Of a stretch of DNA of 12,947 bases, positions 6,356 through 12,947 are shown in pieces. Location of the stretch: positions 1 to 12,947 of the forward strand of contig DASPQS010000202.1 of assembly GCA_035624865.1 (NCBI GenBank), given 5' to 3'. The stretch is from JASHZA01 sp035624865 (lineage in GTDB: Bacteria; Desulfobacterota; Binatia; Binatales; Binataceae). Position 1 is the stretch's first letter; the number at the start of each line of letters is the position of its first letter. The translations under genes were made by a program, and so were the position numbers. A model generated the notes under the pieces. It ran no database searches, had not been told where the DNA came from, and saw nothing but the letters and a program-made list of their open reading frames with translations.

Positions 6356-6825
6356 CGCGAGTGCGTTCCAAAGCGGCGTCGCGACCGCGAAGAAGCAGGC
6401 CGCGGGTTGATCCGCAGACCTCCATAGAAGTGGGTCGTTCGCTCAAGATCGGCGAAGCGGCGCGAGCGGTGGGGGTCGAGGCGTACGTGCTGCGCTTCTG
6501 GGAAACACAGTTCCCGTTTCTACGCCCCAAACATTCCCGCTCGAAGCATAGGTTCTACGAGCCCAGGGATATCGAGACGCTGAAACTCGTCAAGCGGCTG
6601 CTTCATACCGAGGGCTACACCATAGCGGGAGCGCGCAAGCATATCACCGACCTGGGACTCGAGCGTCTGCTGGAGGAAACCGCAACGTCCGAGACGGCAG
6701 CGAAGCCGATCATGCCAAACGGGGAGCATACGGCTGCTCCGGCGGCGCGGGAGGGTTCGGTGCAGCGCAGGTTGGCCGAGATTCGCGACGATTTACGTTC
6801 CCTTCACAAATTGCTGGAACATTAG
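6352..6825 (+). CDS. MerR-family transcriptional regulator
   Basis: Small DNA-binding protein of 157 residues. A basic N-terminal extension of about 30 residues is followed by a MerR-type winged helix-turn-helix (about 31-105: LKIGEAARAVGVEAYVLRFW, SKHRFYEPRDIETLKLVKRL, EGYTIAGARKHI). After a poorly conserved stretch it ends in a likely coiled coil, VQRRLAEIRDDLRSLHKLLEH (about 137-157), suited to dimerisation. There is no C-terminal cysteine set, so it is unlikely to be a metal sensor. It overlaps ihfA by four bases (ATGA). A MerR gene directly after ihfA recurs in deltaproteobacterial lineages, which suggests a conserved but undefined link; target genes are unknown. The stop codon overlaps that of the convergent yihY-type gene. 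Family assignment is firm, role unknown. Confidence 0.9.
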   Translation: MTRVRSKAASRPRRSRPRVDPQTSIEVGRSLKIGEAARAVGVEAYVLRFWETQFPFLRPKHSRSKHRFYEPRDIETLKLVKRLLHTEGYTIAGARKHITDLGLERLLEETATSETAAKPIMPNGEHTAAPAAREGSVQRRLAEIRDDLRSLHKLLEH

Positions 6826-8141
6826 CCCTGATGCGGTTCAGGTACGCTGGGTGGTTGAACGGCCGGCGAGACGCGGCAGCGTCCGCTGGCGAGGTCGTTC
6901 ACGGTCAGGGTGCCAAGCCTCTCGCGTTGCGCTTCGCCGAGTTCGTCGAGCAGGGAAGTGATTTCCGCGCCCGCGTGGGGCGGCGCGCCCTCGATACACG
7001 AGAGCACTTCAGCAAGCGGTATAGTTGAGGTATCGCGCGCGAGGACGATGGGCGGAGTCCGATCGGGCGACGGCTCGGCCGATTCGACGACGATTCCGGC
7101 GCTTCTGAGTTTCTCGAGTACCGGTTCGAGAGCCTTTTGGGGGATTCCCAATTCCGTCGCCAGACTGCGCAACGTGCATGGACGGGCGCCGTTACGCTGG
7201 AGCATCCGCTCGCCGGCACGAAGGACCGTAAGCAAAGCGGCGCTGCGGGCGGTGGTCGCTGAATGTTGATCAAGCTCGAGCGGCGCCTCTATGCCCTGTA
7301 CGACGGCGGTGAGCACGGCCCCATAGAGGACAATCACCCACGACAGATAAATCCAGGTAAGGAATATCGGGACCGAGGCGACAGCGCCGTAGATTGCCTG
7401 GTAGTTCGCGGCGCCGACCTGAAAGCGGATAAAGCCCCATTGTCCGAGCTGCAACATGATCGATGCGACGAGGCCGCCGATCGCAGCGCTATGCCATCGC
7501 ACGCGCGTATTGGGGAAGAACATGTATAGGAACGAAAACCCTGCCCATATCGGTACAAATGCAGCCACGCTCGCCAACCCCGGCAGCGCCGGCAGTTGGC
7601 GCATCAGTTGGGTGTGGAGCCCGAGCGCGGTCGCCATCAGCAGCGGCATCGTGAAGGTTACGCTCAGATAGTCTGAGAACTTGCGCAACCATGTGCGTCC
7701 GCGCTCGACGTGGAAGATATTGTTGAATGACTGCTCGATCGTACCCAGCGTCAGCAGTACGGTTACGAGGAGGGCACCGCCGCCCATTGCGCCCAGTTGC
7801 CGCGCATTGATGTTGCCGACGAATTTCAGGATCTGCTCGGCAATCTGCGGGTTGTTGACGGCGAGATAGCGCTCGATGAGCGGCTTGAGCCGATCCATCC
7901 CGACGAGCCCCTTAACCGCCGAAAGCGCGACGGCCAGGATCGGCACGAGCGAGAGGCTCGAGGTATAGGTCAGCGCCGAGGCCCAGAGCGTGCAGTTGTC
8001 GCGGGTGAAGCCGGTAATCGACCGATGCACCGTGCGAAAGGGCTCGTGCCCGGCGAACTGGTTCAAGCGCTCGAGATAGGCGCTGCCCCGATCGAGGGAG
8101 AAGTCGGCGTGAAGGCGCTCGCGTAACTCGGCTGTACGCAT
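6822..8141 (-). CDS. YihY/BrkB-type inner-membrane protein with C-terminal winged-helix-like domain
   Basis: 439 residues. Roughly residues 40-290 form the YihY (BrkB, once called ribonuclease BN) membrane domain with about six hydrophobic helices. Family signatures seen include LTYTSSLSLVPILAVALS (about 57-74), SFNNIFHVERGRTWLRKFSDY (138-158 region) and YGAVASVPIFLTWIYLSWVIVLYGA (251-275). After residue 300 a soluble tail begins. TLRSLATELGIPQKALEPVL and KLRSAGIVV (about 323-352) read as a winged helix-turn-helix, like the RrF2-type tails found on some YihY proteins. The family's function is unsettled; the old RNase assignment was withdrawn. A CCGGAG Shine-Dalgarno lies nine bases before the ATG. 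The gene follows hemW by 45 bases on the same strand, so they probably form an operon. Its stop overlaps that of merR. Confidence 0.88.
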   Translation of the reverse strand: MRTAELRERLHADFSLDRGSAYLERLNQFAGHEPFRTVHRSITGFTRDNCTLWASALTYTSSLSLVPILAVALSAVKGLVGMDRLKPLIERYLAVNNPQIAEQILKFVGNINARQLGAMGGGALLVTVLLTLGTIEQSFNNIFHVERGRTWLRKFSDYLSVTFTMPLLMATALGLHTQLMRQLPALPGLASVAAFVPIWAGFSFLYMFFPNTRVRWHSAAIGGLVASIMLQLGQWGFIRFQVGAANYQAIYGAVASVPIFLTWIYLSWVIVLYGAVLTAVVQGIEAPLELDQHSATTARSAALLTVLRAGERMLQRNGARPCTLRSLATELGIPQKALEPVLEKLRSAGIVVESAEPSPDRTPPIVLARDTSTIPLAEVLSCIEGAPPHAGAEITSLLDELGEAQRERLGTLTVNDLASGRCRVSPAVQPPSVPEPHQG

Positions 8142-8186
8142 CGCAATTGTCTCCGGGGCAAGGTGCCGGCCTACTATTTGCGCTTT

Positions 8187-9338
8187 TCAGATGAACTCTG
8201 CAAACACAGAGTCGGCGAGTTCGAGACCGCGGTCGCTGAGCAGAATGCGCCCGGCGCTGCGAACCAGCAATCCGGCCCCGAGCAGGTCGGCGGCACGATC
8301 GCCGAAGTGCTCATCGAAACTTGTGCCGAAGCGGCGGGCAAATTCCGCCAGTGCGAAGCCTTCGCGCAAACGCAGATTGAGGAAGACGAATTCACCTGCC
8401 GCCATGGCCTGGTCAACCGTCTCTCCCCCCGCTTCGGCGAGTCCGGCTTCGGTCGCGCGCGCGATGTAGCGCGACGGCATCCGCTCGTTCCACCATCGGC
8501 GTCCCTGCGCGGGGCCGTCGTGCGCGAAGCTGTGGGCGCCGGCGCCGAGGCCAAGATAGCTCTCAGCACGCCAGTAGCTGAGATTATGGCGCGCCTCGTG
8601 TCCACTCGGCGCATAGTTGGAGATCTCGTACATCGGGTAACCGCGAAGCGGAAGTTCCGCTCGCACATGAGCATACATCGCGGCCTGATCGTCGCTTTCG
8701 AGCGGACGGATATGGCCGCGCTTCATCTCAGTGAAGAAGACGGTGCCCTCCTCGAACGTCAGGTTGTAGGCGGAGATGTGGTCGGGGCCGAGCGCGACCG
8801 CTTCGGCGATATCGTTTTGCAAATCCTCGAAGGTCTGGCCCGGGACGGCGAAAATCAAATCGAGGTTGAGCCGCCCGAAACCGACTCGGTGCGCCATGTC
8901 GGCGGCGGCGCGGGTTTCGTCGGCGGAATGAATCCGCCCGAGGAACTTGAGAATCTCCGGTTTGAACGATTGTGCGCCGAAACTTATCCGGTTGACACCC
9001 GCCGCACGCATCCCGGAGAGCTTCGGTGGATCGACGGTGCCCGGGTTAGCTTCGAGAGTTATCTCGGCGTCACGATCGAGTCCGAATAGCCGATCGGCGC
9101 GCTCGATAAGCTGCGCAATCGAGCCAGGCTGAAACAGAGAGGGCGTTCCGCCGCCGAAGAAGATGGTTTTGACCGAGGCGGCTGTCCACGGCGGTTGGCC
9201 GGCCCGCTGCTCCATCTCCGCGAGCAAGGCGTTGACGTAATCCTCCTCCGGCCAGGAGGCCATGGCATGCGAGTTGAAGTCGCAATACGGGCACTTGGAG
9301 TGACAGTAGGGAATATGAATGTAGAGCGAAAAGCTCAT
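8187..9338 (-). CDS. hemW: Radical SAM haem chaperone HemW
   Basis: 383 residues, usual for HemW, formerly called coproporphyrinogen III oxidase-like HemN. The start IHIPYCHSKCPYCDFNSH holds the [4Fe-4S] motif C12-x3-C16-x2-C19 followed by D-F, the pattern expected of HemW. Next come FFGGGTPSLF (SAM-binding glycines, about 60-69), LEANPGTV, GVNRISFGAQSF, LNLDLIFAVPGQT and the HemW tail region RHNLSYWRAESYLGLGAGAHSF with the conserved HN..YW. HemW binds haem and is thought to deliver it to membrane respiratory proteins; it is not an established coproporphyrinogen dehydrogenase. The gene heads a probable two-gene minus-strand operon with the yihY-type gene and is divergent from murJ. No strong Shine-Dalgarno precedes its ATG. 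Confidence in HemW over HemN is high because of the CDF and HN..YW motifs. Confidence 0.94.
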   Translation of the reverse strand: MSFSLYIHIPYCHSKCPYCDFNSHAMASWPEEDYVNALLAEMEQRAGQPPWTAASVKTIFFGGGTPSLFQPGSIAQLIERADRLFGLDRDAEITLEANPGTVDPPKLSGMRAAGVNRISFGAQSFKPEILKFLGRIHSADETRAAADMAHRVGFGRLNLDLIFAVPGQTFEDLQNDIAEAVALGPDHISAYNLTFEEGTVFFTEMKRGHIRPLESDDQAAMYAHVRAELPLRGYPMYEISNYAPSGHEARHNLSYWRAESYLGLGAGAHSFAHDGPAQGRRWWNERMPSRYIARATEAGLAEAGGETVDQAMAAGEFVFLNLRLREGFALAEFARRFGTSFDEHFGDRAADLLGAGLLVRSAGRILLSDRGLELADSVFAEFI

Positions 9339-9358
9339 CGCGAAGAGTGCGCCATTGC

Positions 9359-9379
9359 CGCACCTGCATCCCAGGTGCG
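9359..9379. repeat. 8-bp inverted repeat in the hemW-murJ divergent spacer
   Basis: CGCACCTG (9359-9366), five bases, CAGGTGCG (9372-9379): a perfect inverted repeat 21 bases upstream of the hemW start. It could be an operator for a dimeric regulator, or a hairpin in the hemW leader. A T-rich stretch, CCTTTTTTATCTTATG (9392-9407), lies just to the right. The rest of the spacer shows no convincing promoter for hemW. Confidence 0.35.
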
Positions 9380-9427
9380 AAGACGCCGTTACCTTTTTTA
9401 TCTTATGCCGACAGACGGGTTTTCGCC

Positions 9428-11170
9428 ATGAAGAGGTGCGGCGGGCCTACCTACAATGGGCTGGGAACGGCGGCTATACTCGGTCGCGAGCGTTGCAAAG
9501 GGGACCTTCTAGTCATCACGCCAAGCCCGCAAGAGAATTTGGCCCGCGGATCGGTCAGCGCGCAGGGAGCCAAGCCTGCGCAATCCGATTTGCGCTTCGG
9601 CCCGAACATGGCGGCAATTGTCGCGGCTGGAATTCTGTTGAGCCGAATCGCCGGGCTCGTTCGCGAAAGCATCTTCGCCCATTATCTCGGCAATTCGGAG
9701 GCTGCCGACGCCTTCAAGGCCGGCTTTCGGATCCCGAATATCCTGCAAAACCTGCTGGGCGAGGGCGTGCTTTCCGCGTCGTTCATCCCGGTCTACAGCA
9801 GACTCCTGAGCCAGGGCGAAGAGGAGGAGGCCAACCTGCTGGCATGGGCGGTTGGAGCGCTGCTCAGCCTCGCCGTGGCAATTCTGGTCGCGATCGGAGT
9901 GATGGCCGCGCCGTGGCTAATCGACGCGATCGCGCCGGGCTTTCACGGTGACAAGCGGGAACTCACTATCCGGCTGGTGCAGATTCTGTTTCCGGGTGCC
10001 GGACTGCTGGTGCTGTCGGCGTGGTGCCTCGGGGTTCTCAACAGCCATCATCGCTTCTTTGCCTCCTACACCGCACCGGTGGCGTGGAATGCGGCGATCA
10101 TCGCGGCCCTGCTGTTCTACGGGCCGCATGCCAGCCAGCGCCGGCTTGCTGTGGAGGTCGCATGGGGATCGGTTGCGGGCGCTGCGCTGCAAATAATCGT
10201 GCAGTTGCCGCAGACGCTGCCGTTGCTGGGACGGATGCGAATTCATTTTGCGCGCCTGCGAACCGAAATCGGCATCGTGCTCAACAATCTGCTGCCGGTG
10301 GTTGCCAGCCGCGGGGTTGCGCAGGTCAGCGGCTATATCGACAACCTGCTCGCGAGCCTGCTGCCCACCGGGGCGGTCGCCGCGCTCAATTACGCACAGA
10401 TTCTCTATTTGTTGCCGATAAGCCTGTTCGGGATGTCGGTCGCTGCGGCGGAACTGCCGACGATGTCGCGCGCCAGCGCGGCCGAGGCTCAGCTTGCTGC
10501 CGAGACGTTGCGCGCGCGGCTCAATGCCGGACTGCGACAAATCTCGTTCATGGTGGTGCCGTCAGCGGCGGCGTTTCTGGTGATTGGCGACGTTATCGTC
10601 GGTTTGCTCTTCCAGTCGGGCGAATTCACCCATCATGACGCCATCTATGTTTGGGGAATCCTCGCCGGTTCGGCCGTAGGGCTGCTGGCGGCGACGATGA
10701 GCCGGCTCTACAACTCGACATTTTACGCGCTATACGACACGCGCACGCCGCTGCGATGCGCGCTTATCCGCGTGGGGCTGACGCTGGTGCTGGGCTATGC
10801 GTGCGCGATCGTTCTGCCGCCGATGATCGGGATCGAGCGTCGATGGGGCGTCGCCGGACTTACCGTCTCGGCCGGCGTCGCGGCGTGGGTTGAGTTCTCG
10901 ATGCTGCGCTGGAATCTCAACCGGCGGCTGGGGCCGACCGGGCTTGATCGCCGTTATCTCGCACATCTTTGGGTGATGGCGCTGGCTGCGGCCGCAGCCG
11001 CGCTTGCGGTGAAATACGGGATGCATGCAGGACCGCGCCTGACTGCGCTGGCGGTGATCCCGGTTTACGGCGCGGTGTATCTCGGGCTCGCGTATTGGAC
11101 TGATGTCGCCGAGTTGCAGCGATTAACTGCGTACATCGTAGCTCGGCTGAGACCGAGGGGGCGCCGCTAG
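9428..11170 (+). CDS. murJ: Lipid II flippase MurJ (MviN family)
   Basis: Polytopic inner-membrane protein of the MOP superfamily that carries lipid II across the membrane for peptidoglycan synthesis. From ATG 9428 it has 580 residues; from ATG 9608 it has 520, nearer to E. coli MurJ (511). The conserved part begins near 9590 with MAAIVAAGILLSRIAGLVRE, then ADAFKAGFRIPNILQNLLGEGVLSASF and LNYAQILYLLPISLFGMSV. About 14 hydrophobic segments follow one another to the C-terminus. GTG 9347, ATG 9428, TTG 9539, TTG 9590 and ATG 9608 are all in frame and none has a good Shine-Dalgarno, so the start is unsure. A TATACT at 9475-9480 favours one of the later starts. Arg, Arg and Asp matching E. coli R18, R24 and D39 are kept, but positions matching R52, D269, R270 and E273 are Q, Q, I and L. 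The stop overlaps that of hldE. Confidence 0.9.
   Translation: MKRCGGPTYNGLGTAAILGRERCKGDLLVITPSPQENLARGSVSAQGAKPAQSDLRFGPNMAAIVAAGILLSRIAGLVRESIFAHYLGNSEAADAFKAGFRIPNILQNLLGEGVLSASFIPVYSRLLSQGEEEEANLLAWAVGALLSLAVAILVAIGVMAAPWLIDAIAPGFHGDKRELTIRLVQILFPGAGLLVLSAWCLGVLNSHHRFFASYTAPVAWNAAIIAALLFYGPHASQRRLAVEVAWGSVAGAALQIIVQLPQTLPLLGRMRIHFARLRTEIGIVLNNLLPVVASRGVAQVSGYIDNLLASLLPTGAVAALNYAQILYLLPISLFGMSVAAAELPTMSRASAAEAQLAAETLRARLNAGLRQISFMVVPSAAAFLVIGDVIVGLLFQSGEFTHHDAIYVWGILAGSAVGLLAATMSRLYNSTFYALYDTRTPLRCALIRVGLTLVLGYACAIVLPPMIGIERRWGVAGLTVSAGVAAWVEFSMLRWNLNRRLGPTGLDRRYLAHLWVMALAAAAAALAVKYGMHAGPRLTALAVIPVYGAVYLGLAYWTDVAELQRLTAYIVARLRPRGRR
9475..9480 (+). promoter_or_regulatory. Possible -10 box for murJ
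   Basis: TATACT, five of six matches to TATAAT, at 9475-9480. No good -35 lies 16-18 bases upstream (TACAAT at 9452-9457 is the nearest, at 17). If used, transcription would begin near 9487, and murJ would have to start at 9539 or later. AAAGGGGA at 9497-9504 is Shine-Dalgarno-like, but only CTT, CTA, GTC and ATC codons follow it in frame. Weak evidence. Confidence 0.25.
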
Positions 11171-12741
11171 CGGTTGGGCCTGCGCGAAGAGCTGGAAGCG
11201 CGCGGTCCGTTTTCCGATTCGCGGCGAATTCTGGAGATCAACGCCGTTGTGCTGTGGCCCGCAAGCATCGGGGCGAGTACGACCCGTCCACCGTGGGACT
11301 CGAGGTAAGCCTGGCCGTCGACTGTTTTCCCACGCCAGTCTTCCCCCTTTACGAGGACGTCCGGCCGGACCTTGCGGATAATCCGTTCCGCGCGAGCTTC
11401 GTCGAAGACGACCACGTAATCCACCATCTCGAGCGCCGCGAGCATCCGCGCACGGTCGGCGGCATTGTAAATCGGGCGATCGGGCCCCTTGATCGCGCGA
11501 ATGCTGCGGTCGCTGTTGAGGCCGACGACGAGCAAATCGCCTTGCGCGCGGGCGAAGCTCAGCATCTGGAGATGGCCGGCGTGGAGCACATCAAAGCATC
11601 CGTTGGTAAACACGATCCGACGTTCGGCATGGCGTTCGCGATCGAGTGCGCTCTTTAGTTCGGTGTCAGACAGAATCTTGCGTTCGTAATGGTTATGCGC
11701 GGGAATCAAGGCCCGGCCGATATCCTCCCGCGTGATAATCTCGGTGCCGATACGTCCGACTTCGATTCCGGCGGCGAGATTCGCTATTGCCGCCGCCGAC
11801 GAGAAACTCAGCCCGGCGATCGAGAGCAGGCCGAAAAACGTCAACACTACATCGCCGGCGCCGGTGACGTCGTAGACCTCGCGCGGGGTGGTAGGGATGT
11901 AGGAAGTGTGGCCGCCACGCTCCGCCAGGTACATCCCGTCGCGGTCTAGCGTGATGAGGCACGCCTGCAAGCCGAGCTTGCGAACGAGCAATTCGGCGGC
12001 GGTGCGCCAGGCGTCTCGGTCGGCCAGCTTCATGCCGGTCGCCAGTTCGGTTTCGTAGCGATTGGGCGTAAGCGCGGTCGCGCCGTGGTAGATGGAGAAG
12101 TCTTCGGTGAGGCGGGGATCGATGATGACCGGAATCCGGCGCCGATTGGCGCCGGCGATGAGTGCGCGCAAAAGCCCGGGCGTCAGCAGACCCTTGTTGA
12201 TATCCGAGACCAGCACGCCGTCGGCGGGTTTGAGCGCCTGGCCGAGCCGCCTTTTGAGTTCGCGCTCGCGATCCGGCGAGAGCGGCCGCGAATCCTCCTC
12301 GTCGACGCGCAGCAATTGCTGTGTTGCGCGGTTAGCGGATTGGACCGAACCGAGCATCCGCTCCTTCACGATGGTCGGGCGGCCGGGATCGACCATTAGC
12401 GGCCGCGAGTCGATGCCGAGGTCACGGAACATCTCGCGCAGCATCCGGCCGTTGCGGTCGGCGCCGACGACGCTGAGGGCGCTTGGTCGAGCGCCGAGCG
12501 CTCGCAAATTCGCCATCACGAAGCCTGCGTTGCCGGGCCGCTCCTCGCGCCGGTGGGCCCGCAGGACGGGAATGGGCGCCTCCGGCGAGATGCGTTCGAC
12601 GTCGCCCCAGATGTAGCGGTCGAGGATAACCTCGCCGGCGACCAGGACGCGCAGCGGCCTCAGCTCCGGCAGGCCGAGTTCGGCGCCGGAAGCCCCTGTG
12701 GCGGCGATATGCGCCCGCGCTCGCGTGCGAGGTTTAGCCAT
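11167..12741 (-). CDS. hldE: Bifunctional heptose-7-phosphate kinase / heptose-1-phosphate adenylyltransferase
   Basis: Makes ADP-heptose for the LPS inner core: it phosphorylates D-glycero-beta-D-manno-heptose 7-phosphate at C1 and later adds AMP. It has 524 residues from ATG 12741 (E. coli HldE has 477); a GTG at 12786 would add 15. The PfkB-type kinase domain (about 30-345) has DRYIWGDVERISPEAPIPV (41-59), DPRLTEDFSIYHGATALTPN and the catalytic DVTGAGD (291-297). The nucleotidyltransferase domain (about 375-505) has FTNGCFDVLHAGHLQML with HAGH at 387-390, LNSDRSIRAIKGPDRP and VLVKGEDWRGKTVDG. The substrate loop reads RPGNAGFVMANLRALGA (68-84) where the family usually has GGA.NV, so the conserved Asn position is Phe74. 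The gene lies 86 bases after the dehydrogenase on the same strand and shares its stop region with murJ. Confidence 0.95.
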   Translation of the reverse strand: MAKPRTRARAHIAATGASGAELGLPELRPLRVLVAGEVILDRYIWGDVERISPEAPIPVLRAHRREERPGNAGFVMANLRALGARPSALSVVGADRNGRMLREMFRDLGIDSRPLMVDPGRPTIVKERMLGSVQSANRATQQLLRVDEEDSRPLSPDRERELKRRLGQALKPADGVLVSDINKGLLTPGLLRALIAGANRRRIPVIIDPRLTEDFSIYHGATALTPNRYETELATGMKLADRDAWRTAAELLVRKLGLQACLITLDRDGMYLAERGGHTSYIPTTPREVYDVTGAGDVVLTFFGLLSIAGLSFSSAAAIANLAAGIEVGRIGTEIITREDIGRALIPAHNHYERKILSDTELKSALDRERHAERRIVFTNGCFDVLHAGHLQMLSFARAQGDLLVVGLNSDRSIRAIKGPDRPIYNAADRARMLAALEMVDYVVVFDEARAERIIRKVRPDVLVKGEDWRGKTVDGQAYLESHGGRVVLAPMLAGHSTTALISRIRRESENGPRASSSSRRPNR

Positions 12742-12827
12742 CTTGCATCGATCCGTCACCGCGCATGATACGGCATCGCGCCGCACCGGTTAACCGCGCG
12801 GCATGCCTGGCCGGCGATCAGCTATGC

Positions 12828-12947
12828 TCACCGTATCGAGTAGCCGCCGTCAACGAAAACAGTCGCGCCGGTAACGAAGTCCGACGCATGCGAGGCGAGA
12901 AAGACCGCGGCGCCGGCACATTCGGCCGGCGTGCCGAAACGTCCCGC
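12828..12947 (-). CDS. Short-chain dehydrogenase/reductase, C-terminal end (rest outside window)
   Basis: Only the last 39 codons and the TGA are in the window; the gene runs off the right edge. The frame reads AGRFGTPAECAGAAVFLAS, then FVTGATVFVDGGYSIR. This is the typical C-terminus of classical NAD(P)-dependent SDR enzymes: a GR.GTP.E segment, an AAVFLAS helix, then TG....VDGG at the tetramer interface. The Rossmann fold and the YxxxK catalytic pair are not visible, so substrate and exact function cannot be given. FabG-like or glucose-dehydrogenase-like members are equally possible. It is on the same strand as hldE, 86 bases upstream, and no clear terminator lies between them. Confidence 0.85.
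   Translation of the reverse strand, partial: AGRFGTPAECAGAAVFLASHASDFVTGATVFVDGGYSIR

Noticed and set aside
8163..9089. 308-codon plus-strand frame opposite hemW
   Set aside because: Antisense to an intact hemW with all family motifs; it has no start signal or recognisable domain.
12742..12827. Possible terminator between the dehydrogenase gene and hldE
   Set aside because: Small palindromes such as GGTTAACC and ACCGGT are present, but there is no stem of useful length followed by a T-run on the minus strand.
1..12947. Defence system, mobile element, CRISPR array or tRNA gene
   Set aside because: No repeat-spacer pattern, transposase, integrase, tRNA fold or insertion-sequence ends were seen; every long stretch is occupied by a housekeeping gene.

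Overview
The window reads as chromosomal DNA from a GC-rich Gram-negative bacterium. Its left half is the classic translation cluster thrS-infC-rpmI-rplT-pheS-pheT-ihfA followed by a small MerR-type regulator gene. That order, with ihfA and merR at the end, is familiar from Desulfobacterota and other deltaproteobacterial-grade lineages. hldE points to heptose-containing LPS and so to an outer membrane. Assignment to a phylum (for example Desulfobacterota, Myxococcota or Binatota-like) is inference from gene order and protein style only.

Layout, left to right. Positions 2-6825, plus strand: 3' part of thrS; a 136-nt AT-rich leader with a perfect TATAAT box, a small hairpin and a strong Shine-Dalgarno; infC, best read as starting at a rare ATC codon; rpmI; rplT; a 125-nt spacer with a perfect 14-bp hairpin; pheS and pheT (overlapping by one base); ihfA and merR (overlapping by four bases). 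Positions 6822-9338, minus strand: hemW then a yihY/brkB-type membrane protein gene, convergent with merR. Positions 9339-9427: a divergent spacer between hemW and murJ. Positions 9428-11170, plus strand: murJ. Positions 11167-12741, minus strand: hldE, convergent with murJ. Positions 12828-12947, minus strand: the last 39 codons of a short-chain dehydrogenase.

Together the left half makes two aminoacyl-tRNA synthetases, initiation factor 3 and two 50S proteins, plus a nucleoid protein and a regulator. The right half is envelope and haem-related: lipid II export (MurJ), LPS heptose precursor synthesis (HldE), a membrane protein of unclear job (YihY) and a radical SAM haem chaperone (HemW).

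I found no mobile element, CRISPR array, tRNA or rRNA and no clear sign of horizontal transfer. This is an ordinary housekeeping region, and I do not see an undescribed multi-gene system. The points worth checking are small: the ATC start of infC, the rplT-pheS hairpin, a four-cysteine cluster in PheS, lost charged residues in MurJ, an altered sugar-kinase motif in HldE, and two convergent gene pairs whose stop codons overlap.
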